Positions 49,634 through 60,115 of a stretch of DNA of 64,000 nucleotides are shown one piece after another. Position numbers and translations under genes: made by a program. The notes beneath the pieces are model-generated. The model had not been told where the DNA came from, did not search any database, and worked only from the letters and a program-made list of their open reading frames with translations. How positions within the stretch are numbered: position 1 is the first letter of the stretch; every line of letters begins with the position of its first letter. Source of the stretch: Vibrio aestuarianus (GTDB lineage: Bacteria > Pseudomonadota > Gammaproteobacteria > Enterobacterales > Vibrionaceae); the NCBI RefSeq assembly GCF_012395185.1, contig NZ_JAAZTU010000008.1:1-64000 (forward strand), written 5' to 3'.

Positions 49634-51187
49634 ATGACTAAAAATATTCATGACCAACGTATTCTGATCTTGGACTTCGGTTCTCAATATACTCAACTAG
49701 TGGCTCGCCGTGTTCGTGAAATCGGTGTTTACTGTGAACTGTGGAGTTGGGATGTAGAAGAAGCGGATATTCGTGAATTCAACCCAGACGGTATCATTCT
49801 TTCTGGTGGCCCTGAAAGTGTAACTGAAGCTAATTCTCCGCGTGCGCCTCAATACGTATTTGACTCCGGCGTTCCTGTCTTTGGTGTGTGCTACGGCATG
49901 CAGACCATGGCTGAGCAATTAGGCGGTAAAGTCGCAAGCTCTGATGAACGTGAATTTGGTTATGCTGCCGTTCAAGTCACCGGTGACTCTGCACTGTTTG
50001 CTGGCCTTGAAGCCACTCAAGATGTTTGGATGAGTCACGGCGATAAAGTGGTAGAGATCCCTGCCGACTTTACCAAAATTGCCCAAACGGATACTTGTCC
50101 TTATGCGGCGATGGCAAATGAAGAGAAAAAATACTACGGCGTGCAATTTCACCCAGAAGTAACGCACACCAAAAATGGTCTGAAAATGCTAGAAAACTTC
50201 GTACTGAACGTATGTGGTTGTGAGCGTTTATGGACTGCTGAATCGATCATCGAAGATGCGGTTGCTCGTATTAAAGAGCAAGTAGGTGACGATGAAGTGA
50301 TTCTTGGCCTGTCTGGTGGTGTGGATTCTTCGGTTGTTGCGATGCTTGCGCACCGCGCAATTGGCGACAAACTAACGTGTGTATTTGTTGATAATGGCTT
50401 GTTGCGTTTAAACGAAGCTGAGCAAGTGATGGATATGTTTGGCAACAAATTTGGCCTAAACATTATTCATGTTAATGCGGAACAACGCTTCCTTGACGCG
50501 CTAAAAGGTGAGTCTGATCCTGAAGCGAAGCGCAAAATTATTGGTCACGTTTTTGTTGATATCTTTGATGAAGAATCGAAAAAGCTGAAAAATGCAAAAT
50601 GGCTAGCGCAAGGCACGATTTACCCTGATGTAATCGAATCTGCAGCGTCGAAAACCGGTAAAGCACATGTGATCAAATCTCACCATAACGTAGGCGGTTT
50701 GCCGGATGATATGGAAATGGGCTTGGTTGAGCCACTACGTGAGCTATTTAAAGATGAAGTCCGTAAGATCGGCTTAGAGCTAGGTCTTCCTTATAATATG
50801 CTTTACCGTCACCCATTCCCAGGACCTGGCCTTGGTGTTCGCGTTCTTGGCGAAATTAAAAAAGAGTACTGTGATCTACTGCGCCGCGCAGATGCTATCT
50901 TCATTGAAGAACTACACGCTGCTGACCTATACAACAAAGTATCTCAAGCGTTCACTGTTTTCCTACCAGTTCGTTCTGTAGGTGTAATGGGCGATGGACG
51001 TAAATACGATTGGGTTGTATCGCTGCGTGCGGTAGAAACGATTGATTTCATGACAGCGCATTGGGCACATTTACCTTACGATTTCTTAGGTAAAGTTTCT
51101 AACCGCATTATTAATGAAGTGAATGGTATTTCTCGCGTGGTTTATGATATTTCAGGTAAACCACCAGCAACTATCGAGTGGGAATAA
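49634..51187 (+). CDS. guaA: GMP synthase (glutamine-hydrolysing)
   Basis: This encodes 517 residues that convert XMP to GMP. The N-terminal glutaminase has the catalytic Cys in [10 protein letters not shown] and the His/Glu in [11 protein letters not shown]. The ATP-pyrophosphatase P-loop is [11 protein letters not shown], and the C-terminal dimerisation domain ends PATIEWE. The ATG at 49634 has no close SD; the nearest, GAGGTGA, is 18 bases upstream. An in-frame CTG at 49625, 9 bases after that SD, is an alternative start. A structured leader and PurR-like box precede it. Confidence 0.97.
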   Translation: MTKNIHDQRILILDFGSQYTQLVARRVREIGVYCELWSWDVEEADIREFNPDGIILSGGPESVTEANSPRAPQYVFDSGVPVFGVCYGMQTMAEQLGGKVASSDEREFGYAAVQVTGDSALFAGLEATQDVWMSHGDKVVEIPADFTKIAQTDTCPYAAMANEEKKYYGVQFHPEVTHTKNGLKMLENFVLNVCGCERLWTAESIIEDAVARIKEQVGDDEVILGLSGGVDSSVVAMLAHRAIGDKLTCVFVDNGLLRLNEAEQVMDMFGNKFGLNIIHVNAEQRFLDALKGESDPEAKRKIIGHVFVDIFDEESKKLKNAKWLAQGTIYPDVIESAASKTGKAHVIKSHHNVGGLPDDMEMGLVEPLRELFKDEVRKIGLELGLPYNMLYRHPFPGPGLGVRVLGEIKKEYCDLLRRADAIFIEELHAADLYNKVSQAFTVFLPVRSVGVMGDGRKYDWVVSLRAVETIDFMTAHWAHLPYDFLGKVSNRIINEVNGISRVVYDISGKPPATIEWE

Positions 51188-51242
51188 TCCCCGAAGTTGC
51201 ATCCTTGTTTACTTAACCTGATGAAAGGTTGATTGATCTCTA

Positions 51243-51273
51243 AAAGCCTCAAATTTTTTTGAGGCTTTTTTTC
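51243..51273 (+). terminator. guaA terminator
   Basis: AGCCTCAAA and TTTGAGGCT form a stem with an all-T loop and a seven-T tail. Confidence 0.88.
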
Positions 51274-51439
51274 GTTTGTCGACAAGCATTCCAATGTCAA
51301 TGTCTTCTCAAGGTAACGGTTGTTCCTCGCAACGAAATCAGTCGCAGTTTGACACTGTGCTTTTAACTTTTACTACCGTAGTTCATCTGTCTATCTCTAT
51401 TGTAAGTGTCATATCTACTGGTAACACAAAGGATGTTAT

Positions 51440-53122
51440 ATGTTGAAAATAAAGCACTTAGCGACGTTAGTTTGCTGTACTTTTGCGGCAAACAGTTATG
51501 CGCTCACCATCTTACCTGACCCTGAAAATTCAGCGGGCTACATCGTTTCTAAAACGGATCTTCAAACTGCCGAGCAAGCGAAAACCGCTGATCCTATGTA
51601 TCAGATTTGGGCTCAGGCCTTAGAAACGCGCTCTAATACAATAGTTGAAGCAATCATCCCTGGGCTTGATGCCAACCCGGAAAACGTAAAACGAGTTGAG
51701 CGAGTATTTCCTCAATATGAATGGGATTTCCTTACGCAAATGGCTGCTCCTGAATATACGTACACTCGCTTTTTGCGGGCTATCGGTAAGTTTCCTGCCT
51801 TTTGCGGCGAGTACACCGATGGGCGAGATTCCGACGCCATCTGTAAAAAATCGATTGTGACGGCTTTCGCTCATTTCTCTCAAGAGACGGGTGGGCATAT
51901 CGCGAAAGACAATGTTTCCGACAACCCACTAGCACTGGAAGAGTGGCAACAGGCGTTGGTTCACGTTCGTGAAATGGGCTGGTCTGAAGGTCAAAGTGGT
52001 TATACAACCGGCTGTGGTCAAAACGACTGGCAAAATGCACGTTGGCCATGTGCAACAGGTCAAGGGTATTTTGGCCGCGGGGCTAAACAACTTTCGTATC
52101 ACTTCAACTATGGTGCGTTTTCTGAAGTGATGTTTGACGGTGACGCAACAGTATTACTCAATAATCCAGGCTTAGTTGCCGATTCTTGGTTGAACCTGGC
52201 GTCGGCAATTTGGTTCTTTTTAACTCCTCAAGCACCAAAGCCAGCCATGTTACATGTGATTGACCGAACCTGGACACCTTCACAACGTGAATCAGACGCT
52301 GGTATTGGATACGGTTTTGGCACCACCATCAATGTGATCAATGGTGGTATTGAATGTGGTGAACAGAATAAAGATAAAGGTCAGCCTGTTAACCGAATTC
52401 GTTACTGGGAAGGCTTAGCCAATCATTATCAAATTCCTGTGGAGTCAGACGAAAAAAATACCTGCTGGCAACAAACACCGTATGGAAGTCTTAACCTTAA
52501 TGGCGCGACGGATGTGCTTTATACCAACTGGGATGGCAATTGGAAATATTATTCAGACCGCCCAGGTGGCTACTCCTTTGAATGTGAGCTGGTGGGCTTT
52601 CAAACCGCATATTCTGCTCTAGTCGCGGGAGATTACGAGAAATGTGTCACTAATTTCTATGGCTCGCACGCTAATTGGCCACAAGTACGAGTGGTTGACA
52701 GTATTGATCCCGAAATACCAACTGAACCTCCAGTAGGTGGTGTCGCGGCTTGGGACTCTGCAAAAGTCTATAATACTGGGGATAAAGTCAGTTACAAAGG
52801 GGCGATCTATGAAGCTAAATGGTGGTCACAAGGCAATGAGCCAACTCAAGGTGATCCTTGGAAATTGGTATCCGGTGAAGCTACAGTGCCCACAAATCCA
52901 GATCCGCTTCCTTCTACGCCAGTTGAATCACCAGTTGTGACAGAACCTGAGCCTACACCGCCAAGTTCAGATTTCTCTGTATGGCAAGCGGGAGTAACCC
53001 AAGCGAAAACTGGAGATAAGGTTACGCACAATGGAAAGTGCTTTGTCGCGAAAAATAATCCGGGAGTGTGGGAAACACCAACGCAAAGTAATTGGTTTTG
53101 GGATGAAGTGAACTGCCAGTAA
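51440..53122 (+). CDS. Secreted GH19 chitinase with two chitin-binding modules
   Basis: This encodes 560 residues with a Sec signal peptide (cleavage near SYA, residue ~21). The GH19 catalytic domain spans about 80-420. A catalytic Glu is in [11 protein letters not shown], and the substrate cleft has [17 protein letters not shown]. Two CBM5/12-type modules follow, near 435-475 ([19 protein letters not shown]) and 513-560 ([16 protein letters not shown]), joined by a Pro/Glu/Thr linker. It should hydrolyse chitin outside the cell. The same gene follows guaA in V. cholerae. A terminator lies downstream; no other chitin gene is adjacent. Confidence 0.9.
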   Translation: MLKIKHLATLVCCTFAANSYALTILPDPENSAGYIVSKTDLQTAEQAKTADPMYQIWAQALETRSNTIVEAIIPGLDANPENVKRVERVFPQYEWDFLTQMAAPEYTYTRFLRAIGKFPAFCGEYTDGRDSDAICKKSIVTAFAHFSQETGGHIAKDNVSDNPLALEEWQQALVHVREMGWSEGQSGYTTGCGQNDWQNARWPCATGQGYFGRGAKQLSYHFNYGAFSEVMFDGDATVLLNNPGLVADSWLNLASAIWFFLTPQAPKPAMLHVIDRTWTPSQRESDAGIGYGFGTTINVINGGIECGEQNKDKGQPVNRIRYWEGLANHYQIPVESDEKNTCWQQTPYGSLNLNGATDVLYTNWDGNWKYYSDRPGGYSFECELVGFQTAYSALVAGDYEKCVTNFYGSHANWPQVRVVDSIDPEIPTEPPVGGVAAWDSAKVYNTGDKVSYKGAIYEAKWWSQGNEPTQGDPWKLVSGEATVPTNPDPLPSTPVESPVVTEPEPTPPSSDFSVWQAGVTQAKTGDKVTHNGKCFVAKNNPGVWETPTQSNWFWDEVNCQ

Positions 53123-53199
53123 CTTTTCATTTATCTCTTTTCTATTTGAAGCAGCTACGGTGTTGGCTTACCTCAAATATATAGTTTATGTGTTAAATC

Positions 53200-53238
53200 A
53201 ACAGCATGATCTTCCAAGGTCGTGCTGTTTGCTTTTTA
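53200..53238 (+). terminator. Chitinase terminator
   Basis: AACAGCATGA and TCGTGCTGTT (one G-U) enclose a 10-nt loop, followed by TGCTTTTT. Confidence 0.7.
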
Positions 53239-53355
53239 AACAATTTGATCGCTAAAAATGGAATCTTAATTTCCGTTAATGTTCTTTCCATTTTTGTGTT
53301 GCCTCCACTAAAATCCGCGCGTAATTTTTATCAACTTTTTTTAAGGTACTCGCGA

Positions 53356-53955
53356 ATGTCTACTAAATTGGCCAATCCAGCGCCGCTAGGCCTAATGGGT
53401 TTTGGCATGACGACTATCCTGCTTAATATCCATAATGCAGGCTTTTTCCCTATAGATTCTATGATTCTAGCAATGGGTATTTTTTACGGCGGTTTAAGCC
53501 AAGTTATCGTGGGTATCATGTGCTTTAAACGTGGTGATACGTTTGGTACCACGGCATTCACTTCGTATGGTTTGTTCTGGCTAACGCTTGTTGGCTTGAT
53601 CGTAATGCCATATATGGGCTTACCTGCAAGTCCTGCAAACTTTATGGGTTGGTACCTAGCTCTTTGGGGGATCTTCACTGGTTTCATGTTCATTGGTTCA
53701 CTGTGTTACCCACGCGCTAAGCAAGTTGTATTTGGTTCACTAACCATTTTGTTTGCTCTATTAGCTGCTCGTGATTTCACGGGTAGTGAACTGATTGGTA
53801 CGATTGCTGGTTTTGAAGGTATCTTCTGCGGTGCTAGTGCTATCTATTTCGCTATGGCACAAGTGTTAAACAACGAATATGGTCGTGTTATTTTGCCAAT
53901 CGGTGAGAAGAAAGCGTCTGAGCCTGTTGTTGCTACACAAGAAATTGCAGCGTAA
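53356..53955 (+). CDS. satP: Acetate/succinate transporter, GPR1/FUN34/YaaH family
   Basis: This encodes 199 residues with six predicted membrane helices. The family signature [14 protein letters not shown] is near the N-terminus, and [14 protein letters not shown] and [10 protein letters not shown] are also typical. E. coli SatP is a proton-coupled acetate/succinate carrier. I chose ATG 53356 ([12 protein letters not shown]) over the in-frame ATG 150 bases upstream, since the signature lies right after it. It would support acetate use through the glyoxylate shunt. The symbol is by family; the substrate is inferred. Confidence 0.85.
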   Translation: MSTKLANPAPLGLMGFGMTTILLNIHNAGFFPIDSMILAMGIFYGGLSQVIVGIMCFKRGDTFGTTAFTSYGLFWLTLVGLIVMPYMGLPASPANFMGWYLALWGIFTGFMFIGSLCYPRAKQVVFGSLTILFALLAARDFTGSELIGTIAGFEGIFCGASAIYFAMAQVLNNEYGRVILPIGEKKASEPVVATQEIAA

Positions 53956-53971
53956 TTAAAATACAAAATAA

Positions 53972-54004
53972 AAAAAGGGGTTAGCTTCGGCTAACCCCTT
54001 TTAG
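53972..54004. terminator. Bidirectional terminator satP / alanine symporter
   Basis: AAAAGGGGTTAGC and GCTAACCCCTTTT form a perfect 13-bp stem with a TTCG tetraloop between two convergent genes. Confidence 0.92.
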
Positions 54005-54030
54005 TTTCCACTGCCTTTCTTATTTTTTAT

Positions 54031-55587
54031 TTACGCTGAAGGTTGTTCAAGAACGGTTGAACTCTCTTCTTCTTCTGCTGTGGGTGCTTTGCCTGTCTTA
54101 CGCTTGTATTTTCCTTCCCAGTATGTAGCCCCTTTGATGCCTAACTTCACTGGGTTGAAAATGAATTCCTCTACACCTTGTTTTTGTTGTTCTTCATAAT
54201 CTCTTAGTGCTGCCATCGCCGGTTTAGCCATAAAGAAGATAATGAGGATTCCGACAATATTCAGCCACGCCATTACGCCAACACCGACATCACCCATTGC
54301 CCAAGCTAAGTTTGCGGTTTTAACCGTGCCGTAGAATACCGTAGCGATGATCACGACCTTGAGTACAAACATCAAACCGTTAACTTTGAAGGTACGACGA
54401 ATGTAAGCAATGTTCGTTTCTGCGATGTAGTAGTAAGCCAAGATAGTTGTGAAAGCAAAGAAGAACAATGCAAATGCCACAAACGGTTTACCAACACCAG
54501 GAAGTGCACTTTCAATCGCCATTTGAGTAAATACCGGACCGTTGGCACTGATATCGGCTGCTAGGTTTTGAATTAAAAATACGCCTTCTGCACCACCATG
54601 AACGTTGTAAGCACCAGTGATAAGAATCATAAATGCGGTAGCAGAACAGACCAATAAGGTATCGATGTAAATAGAGAATGCTTGAACTAAGCCTTGTTGA
54701 GCTGGGTGATCAACACTGGCTGCGGCCGCAGCGTGAGGGCCAGTACCTTGGCCAGCTTCGTTTGAATAAACACCACGTTTTACACCCCAGCCAATTGCCG
54801 CGCCTACGCCTGCCATTGGTGTGAACGCATCACCAACGATCATTGCGAAGATTCTTGGCACTTCACCAATATTAAGCAAGATGATAACAAATGCTGTGAT
54901 GATGTAAGCCAATGCCATAAATGGCACCACAAACTGGGTAAAGCTTGCAATACGTTTTACGCCGCCGAAAATGATAAATGCCAAAATGATTGAAACAACG
55001 GTGCCAGTAAAGATTTTAGCAAAAGTGAAAGTACCGATTGCCGTTTCAATAATAGGGCCTGGTCCAAATGCGGCTTCTACTGCATTACCAATACTGTTTG
55101 ATTGTACGCCGGGAAGCAGTACACCACAGGCGAAAATGGTTGAGATAGCGAAAATCCATGCATACCATTTTTGCCCCATTGCTTTTTCGATGTAGTAAGC
55201 TGGTCCACCACGGAACTCGCCTTCATCTTCTTCTTTGTAGATTTGCGCAAGTGTTGATTCTGCATAAGCCGTTGCCGCGCCAAAAAATGCGACCACCCAC
55301 ATCCAGAACACGGCACCAGGGCCACCAAAACCGATAGCGGCAGCGACACCGGCGATATTACCAGTACCTACACGACCTGAAAGGGAAACGGCTAACGCTT
55401 GGAAAGACGAAATGCCTTTAGTCGAACTTTTACCGGAAAGAAGTAGACGCCACATTTCAAAAAAGTGACGAACCTGAACAAATCGGGTCACAATCGAGTA
55501 GAACAAACCTGCGCCAAGACATAAATAAATTAATGCCGGACTCCAGATTATCCCATTCAAAAAATCAACAAATGACTGCATAAGCAT
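54031..55587 (-). CDS. Sodium:alanine/glycine symporter (AGCS family)
   Basis: This encodes 518 residues with about ten membrane helices. The AGCS hallmarks include SSFQALAVSLSGRVGTGNIAGV, GPGAVFWMWVVAFFGAATAYAESTLAQ and the segment VYSNEAGQGTGPHAAAAA. It imports alanine or glycine with sodium. The C-terminal ~70 residues are charged and cytoplasmic. dadA lies upstream on the same strand, 291 bases away, with a 15-bp hairpin between; together they suggest use of D-alanine and other small amino acids. Confidence 0.92.
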   Translation of the reverse strand: MLMQSFVDFLNGIIWSPALIYLCLGAGLFYSIVTRFVQVRHFFEMWRLLLSGKSSTKGISSFQALAVSLSGRVGTGNIAGVAAAIGFGGPGAVFWMWVVAFFGAATAYAESTLAQIYKEEDEGEFRGGPAYYIEKAMGQKWYAWIFAISTIFACGVLLPGVQSNSIGNAVEAAFGPGPIIETAIGTFTFAKIFTGTVVSIILAFIIFGGVKRIASFTQFVVPFMALAYIITAFVIILLNIGEVPRIFAMIVGDAFTPMAGVGAAIGWGVKRGVYSNEAGQGTGPHAAAAASVDHPAQQGLVQAFSIYIDTLLVCSATAFMILITGAYNVHGGAEGVFLIQNLAADISANGPVFTQMAIESALPGVGKPFVAFALFFFAFTTILAYYYIAETNIAYIRRTFKVNGLMFVLKVVIIATVFYGTVKTANLAWAMGDVGVGVMAWLNIVGILIIFFMAKPAMAALRDYEEQQKQGVEEFIFNPVKLGIKGATYWEGKYKRKTGKAPTAEEEESSTVLEQPSA

Positions 55588-55781
55588 TTCCCTGTTATTA
55601 GTAGTTTTAGTGATGTTGTGTTTGTTTTTGTGAACGACATATTAATCTTTTTGTAACTCAATTGTTAATTTATTTATCTGTAAATAATCAGTAGCGTGAC
55701 AATGAACACAAAACGCTATTAATGGGATGAAAATTAGATAGGTTTATTAGAGTTAGCTAAAATTTCAGCGTATTGAGGCTT

Positions 55782-55820
55782 TTCACCCTAAAGGATGAGA
55801 AGTAAATCCTTTAGGGTGAA
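55782..55820. repeat. 15-bp perfect inverted repeat between dadA and the alanine symporter
   Basis: TTCACCCTAAAGGAT (55782-55796) and ATCCTTTAGGGTGAA (55806-55820) flank a 9-nt loop, 58 bases after the dadA stop. No T run follows on the minus strand, so it may stabilise the dadA 3' end or separate its expression from the symporter. Confidence 0.7.
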
Positions 55821-55878
55821 TAATTATATGGGTGGGCTCTTTGGCTGGTATTTAATGAAAGGTTGGAGTTTTATGCTA

Positions 55879-57138
55879 TTAATGTTGAATGTAGCGCGAC
55901 ATGTTCAGATCAATGGTCTCTAAATGACATTCTTTGTTGCTCATAATGTCAGCCAATAATTGTCCGGAGCCACACGCCATGGTCCAACCGAGCGTTCCAT
56001 GGCCGGTATTGGTGTAGAGATTATCAAACGGTGTTTTGCCAATGATTGGCGTGCCATCCGGAGTCATAGGTCTAAATCCGGTCCAGAATTCAGCACGAGC
56101 GAGATCACCGCCTTGAGGGAAAATATCACGAATGACCATTTCAATTGTCGCTTTGCGAGCTGCGGGAAGCGCAGGGTCAAACCCAGCCAATTCTGCGGTA
56201 CCAGCGACACGTATACGGTCATCAAAACGTGTCATCGCCACTTTATAGGTCTCGTCCATCACTGTTGAGCGCGGTGAAAGCGCTTCATTAATGATGGGAA
56301 CAGTCAATGAATAGCCTTTGACCGGATAAACCGGAAGATGAATGCCTAACGGTGAGAGTAACTCAGTCGAGTAGCTGCCCATTGCTACAACATAACGATC
56401 AGCTTTTAGTTCGCCTTTATCGGTTTGGACACCAGTGATCTTTTTGCCTTCTATATTGAGTCGTTCAATATGGGTATCAAACTGGAATTGCACGCCATTA
56501 TTTTTCGCAAGCTCGGTGAGTTGTTGGCAAAACAGATAACAGTCTCCTGTTTCGTCATCTGGCAGGTATAACCCACCACGCAGTTTATTGCTTATCGGAG
56601 CCAATCCCGGCTCTTGTTTGATACAACCGTTTACATCTAATAACTGGTAGCGGATGCCACTTTCTTCGAGCAACTTGATGTCTTTCGTGATTGCTTGTAA
56701 CTGTTTATCGGTTCTAAAAACTTGCAAAGTACCTTGCTGGCGACCTTGATATTGAATGTGGTGATTTTTATTGAGATCGGCCAAGCAAAGGCGACTGTAA
56801 TTTGCGATAGCGAGCATACGTGCTTTGTTGGTGTTGTAGCGATCCAACTGGCAGTTTAAAAGCATTTTACCCATCCATGATAATAATTTAGGGTCTACGG
56901 ATGGCTTTATTTTTAATGGAGCGTGTTCTTCAAACAACCATTTCAACGCTTTTTGAGGAATACCCGGTGCAGCCCAAGGTGAGGAGTAGCCATAAGATAT
57001 TTGTCCTGCATTGGCAAAGCTGGTTTCCTCTGCACTTTTTGCTTGGCGATCAATGACAGTGACCTGATGACCTGCTTGAGATAGATACCATGCACTGGTG
57101 AGCCCTACCACACCACTGCCTAATACGATCACATCCAT
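55879..57138 (-). CDS. dadA: D-amino acid dehydrogenase, small subunit
   Basis: This encodes 419 residues, a membrane-associated FAD enzyme that oxidises D-amino acids, mainly D-alanine, to keto acids. The FAD motif is VLGSGVVGLTSAWYL. Other family marks are SFANAGQISYGYSSPWAAPG, GYSLTVPI, FWTGFRPMTPDGTPIIG and TGHGTLGWTMACGSGQ. The C-terminus is shorter than in E. coli by about 13 residues. A LysR regulator lies divergently upstream, and an alanine symporter downstream. No catabolic alanine racemase gene is present here. Confidence 0.93.
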   Translation of the reverse strand: MDVIVLGSGVVGLTSAWYLSQAGHQVTVIDRQAKSAEETSFANAGQISYGYSSPWAAPGIPQKALKWLFEEHAPLKIKPSVDPKLLSWMGKMLLNCQLDRYNTNKARMLAIANYSRLCLADLNKNHHIQYQGRQQGTLQVFRTDKQLQAITKDIKLLEESGIRYQLLDVNGCIKQEPGLAPISNKLRGGLYLPDDETGDCYLFCQQLTELAKNNGVQFQFDTHIERLNIEGKKITGVQTDKGELKADRYVVAMGSYSTELLSPLGIHLPVYPVKGYSLTVPIINEALSPRSTVMDETYKVAMTRFDDRIRVAGTAELAGFDPALPAARKATIEMVIRDIFPQGGDLARAEFWTGFRPMTPDGTPIIGKTPFDNLYTNTGHGTLGWTMACGSGQLLADIMSNKECHLETIDLNMSRYIQH

Positions 57139-57243
57139 TGCTTGCTCCTAAGATAGTTGTTGCACGTAGTTTTATTGCTTTACCTTTTATTAACAATCGA
57201 TATAAATTATCACCAGTGTTTAGAATATCTATAAGCAAGAGCG

Positions 57244-58134
57244 ATGAAAGGTAATACCTTATCCATATTGTCGACATTTGTGAAAGTGGCGCAATACAGC
57301 AGTTTTAGTGAAGCAGCAAAGAGTTTACATTTAACGACAGGAGCTATTAGTCAGCAGCTTCTCCAGTTAGAGCAGCAGATCGGTTTTAAACTATTTGAAC
57401 GGCATTCTCGTGGCATTCGCTTAACTGACGAAGGACGAACTCTTGCTAGAGTGGTGGAGCAGAATATTCAAGATATTGAAAGTACTATTGCCTCTCTTAA
57501 TCAAAGTCGAAATATTAACGAAATCAAACTGAAGTCAACCCCATCATTTGCATTTAAATGGCTTGTACCTCGTCTAGAAAACTTCCATAGAAAACATCCA
57601 GAGATCCAAATTCAAATATTCGCTGAGGGAGCGCTGGTAGACAGTGACCGACGAGACTACGACTTAGCGATTGATTACGGGCCATTGCCCTACAAAAAAA
57701 TGAACGCGGAACTGCTATTTGAAGAGTACCTGCTACCAGTGATGAGCGCAGCCTACCTGCAAGCTCATCCACACTTACAGCATAGTCATTATCAGCAAGA
57801 AAGCTGGGATAGTGTCGTGCTACTGCATGATGCGATGCCGTGGGCAAATGCGTCGCGAGATTACGAATGGCTTTATTGGGCGTCAGAAATGGGGGTAGAC
57901 ATAGCAACTCAACAAGGTCATTTTTTCAATCGTACTGATATGGCGATGTCGGCCGCAGAAGCCGGAGTTGGAGTTGCGATGGCTAGAATGGCATTGATTG
58001 ATAATGAATTAGAAACAGAGCGTTTGGTTTCCCCTTTTAAACCGCTTAAAGCAAATGCGGGCTATTATCTGATACATAACGGAAAAAATGATTGTATTGC
58101 GGCGTTTATTAGCTGGCTTAATCAACAAACCTAA
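57244..58134 (+). CDS. LysR-type regulator divergent from dadA
   Basis: This encodes 296 residues. The N-terminal helix-turn-helix (about 18-50, FSEAAKSLHLTTGAISQQL) and the ERHSRGIRLTDEG wing are typical of the GcvA-like LysR subgroup. The effector domain starts near 90 (IKLKSTPSFAFKWLVPRL). Its position back to back with dadA, 105 bases apart, suggests that it controls dadA in response to an amino acid. The ligand is unknown. A weak GC hairpin follows. Confidence 0.85.
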   Translation: MKGNTLSILSTFVKVAQYSSFSEAAKSLHLTTGAISQQLLQLEQQIGFKLFERHSRGIRLTDEGRTLARVVEQNIQDIESTIASLNQSRNINEIKLKSTPSFAFKWLVPRLENFHRKHPEIQIQIFAEGALVDSDRRDYDLAIDYGPLPYKKMNAELLFEEYLLPVMSAAYLQAHPHLQHSHYQQESWDSVVLLHDAMPWANASRDYEWLYWASEMGVDIATQQGHFFNRTDMAMSAAEAGVGVAMARMALIDNELETERLVSPFKPLKANAGYYLIHNGKNDCIAAFISWLNQQT

Positions 58135-58162
58135 GTTTAGAAAAAGTGACTTGTTAGAACTT

Positions 58163-58189
58163 ATCGCCCTAACCGAAGTGCAGGGCGAT
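58163..58189 (+). terminator. Weak hairpin after the LysR gene
   Basis: ATCGCCCT and AGGGCGAT enclose 11 nt, between the convergent LysR and BCCT genes. The T run is poor on both strands. Confidence 0.4.
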
Positions 58190-58228
58190 TTCATACAGTT
58201 AAGTTAATATGGTGTCTGAAGAGTCAGC

Positions 58229-60115
58229 TTATTGTTCTTTCTCTTTGAGCAATTCATTAAACTCAATTCTTGCTGCTTGTGCTGCCTCTGAGGCTTGTAG
58301 TTTATGCTCACGAGCAGCCATTGCTGCTTCTGTTAGACTTTGTATCTCTGTTAATTGATCTTCAGGAGCTTCCCCAAGTTCTAAACCATTCTCACCACGT
58401 GCCAGTGCTTCTAACCGAATCACTTTCTTCAACTTCCAGATTGCAGCTAGGCTTTCTCTTTCTTGTTCTGCCGCTGTCATTGCTTCATCTTTTAAGCGTT
58501 CGAATTTTGCTAATGCCATTCCCTCTCGTGACCAAGGGTCTACATCAGGGAAATCTTCGATATTGATGACTGGATCTTCGTAGCCTTCTTGGTGGGCTAA
58601 GTCTAGAGTTGCTGCTTTGATCCCTGAAATCATTAACATTACAGCAATGATGAGTAATGGCAAACCACCGACGATGGCTGCTGTTTGTAGGGTTGAGAGC
58701 CCCCCCATAAACAGTAAAACCGAAGGCATAAATGATAGGACGAATGCCCAAAATAGACGATTCCAGCGTAGAGGATCTTCAGTCACATTATTTTGCACCA
58801 CAGAAGCTAAAATAAATGAGATGGAGTCAAAAGTTGTTGCCGTAAAAATGATACATAAAATAGTGAAAACGGCAATCACTATGGTACTCATTGGCAGTTG
58901 TTCAAGTATGGCAAAAATCGCTTTAGTGGCGCCGTGTTGATTTAGAATCGATACCACGTCCAACTGCCCCGTTAATTGCAACGATAATCCATAGTTACCA
59001 AGAACCATAAAATAGAGTGCACAGCCCATCGAGCCAAAGAAAATGGAACCTGCGACCATTTGTTTGATAGTGCGACCACGAGAAATTCGCGCAACAAATA
59101 AGCCCATGCTAGGTGCAAATACTAACCACCATGCCCAATAAAAAATGGTCCAATCTTGTGGGAAATGAGTATCTGAAAATGAGCCATATCCACCAAATGG
59201 TTCTGCCCATGTTGCCATGATAAAGAAATTTGACAGCATACGACCAATAGAGTCGAGGCCCGTTTCCAATATAAAGATCGTTGGGCCTGCGACTAAAATA
59301 AAGGCCAACAGCGCTAATGCTCCCCAGAAGTTGATGTTACTCAGAACCTTAATTCCGTCATCCATCCCTTTGTAGGACGAATAAGCAAATAATGCCGTAC
59401 ACAGTAGTAAGACCCCAATTTGGCTGGTGGTGGTAGAGGGGATCCCAAATAAGTAACTAATGCCTTCATTAATCAGCGGAGCTGCTAAACCAAGGGTCGT
59501 AGCAGCACCACCGAGTAAACCAAAAATGAACAAAACATCAATCAATTTACCTAATTTTCCGTAGCTTCTCGCTTCACCAATTACTGGCATTAATGCTGAA
59601 GATATTTTCAGTACTGGCTGCTTACGTACGTAGAAGAAATAGGCAATCGGCAGAGCAGGTATAAGATAGATGGACCACGCTATTGGCCCCCAGTGGAAAA
59701 TGCCATATGTAGCAGCCCAGCGGATTGCTTCTTCACTGCCTGCTTCCAATTGGAAGGGAGGATTTTGATAATAGTATGCCCATTCGATGGTTCCCCAGTA
59801 TAAAATACTGGCTCCAATTCCCCCACAAAATAGCATGGCAGCCCATGACCCCGTTGCAAATTCAGGTTTTTCGTCAGCATCACCAAGTTTTATTTGGCCA
59901 ATATCACTGAAGATAATGTAAATCATAAAGAAAAAAGCCGCTAAACCAAGTCCAAGATAGAGAAACCCTAGCTTATCGGTCATAAAGGTTTTGGCGACGC
60001 TGATCCAGTATTCCCCTTGTGTTGGCCAAACCAACAGCGGCACGATTACTGAACACAGTAGAGCAAGCGCACCAAAAAAAGTGGGTTTGTCGATGAGTTC
60101 AAAGTGTTTTTTCAT
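58229..60115 (-). CDS. BCCT family osmolyte transporter with long C-terminal tail
   Basis: This encodes 628 residues with twelve predicted membrane helices. The BCCT signature DWTIFYWAWWLVFAPSMGLFVARISRGR is clear. It should import betaine, choline, carnitine or a similar quaternary amine. The final ~124 residues form a cytoplasmic tail rich in Ala, Glu and Lys with heptad-like stretches. That tail is longer than usual and may serve osmosensing. I chose ATG 60115 (MKKHFELIDKPTFFG); the in-frame ATG at 60175 adds 20 residues with no family match. It stands alone, with a ~380-bp upstream region. Confidence 0.88.
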   Translation of the reverse strand: MKKHFELIDKPTFFGALALLCSVIVPLLVWPTQGEYWISVAKTFMTDKLGFLYLGLGLAAFFFMIYIIFSDIGQIKLGDADEKPEFATGSWAAMLFCGGIGASILYWGTIEWAYYYQNPPFQLEAGSEEAIRWAATYGIFHWGPIAWSIYLIPALPIAYFFYVRKQPVLKISSALMPVIGEARSYGKLGKLIDVLFIFGLLGGAATTLGLAAPLINEGISYLFGIPSTTTSQIGVLLLCTALFAYSSYKGMDDGIKVLSNINFWGALALLAFILVAGPTIFILETGLDSIGRMLSNFFIMATWAEPFGGYGSFSDTHFPQDWTIFYWAWWLVFAPSMGLFVARISRGRTIKQMVAGSIFFGSMGCALYFMVLGNYGLSLQLTGQLDVVSILNQHGATKAIFAILEQLPMSTIVIAVFTILCIIFTATTFDSISFILASVVQNNVTEDPLRWNRLFWAFVLSFMPSVLLFMGGLSTLQTAAIVGGLPLLIIAVMLMISGIKAATLDLAHQEGYEDPVINIEDFPDVDPWSREGMALAKFERLKDEAMTAAEQERESLAAIWKLKKVIRLEALARGENGLELGEAPEDQLTEIQSLTEAAMAAREHKLQASEAAQAARIEFNELLKEKEQ

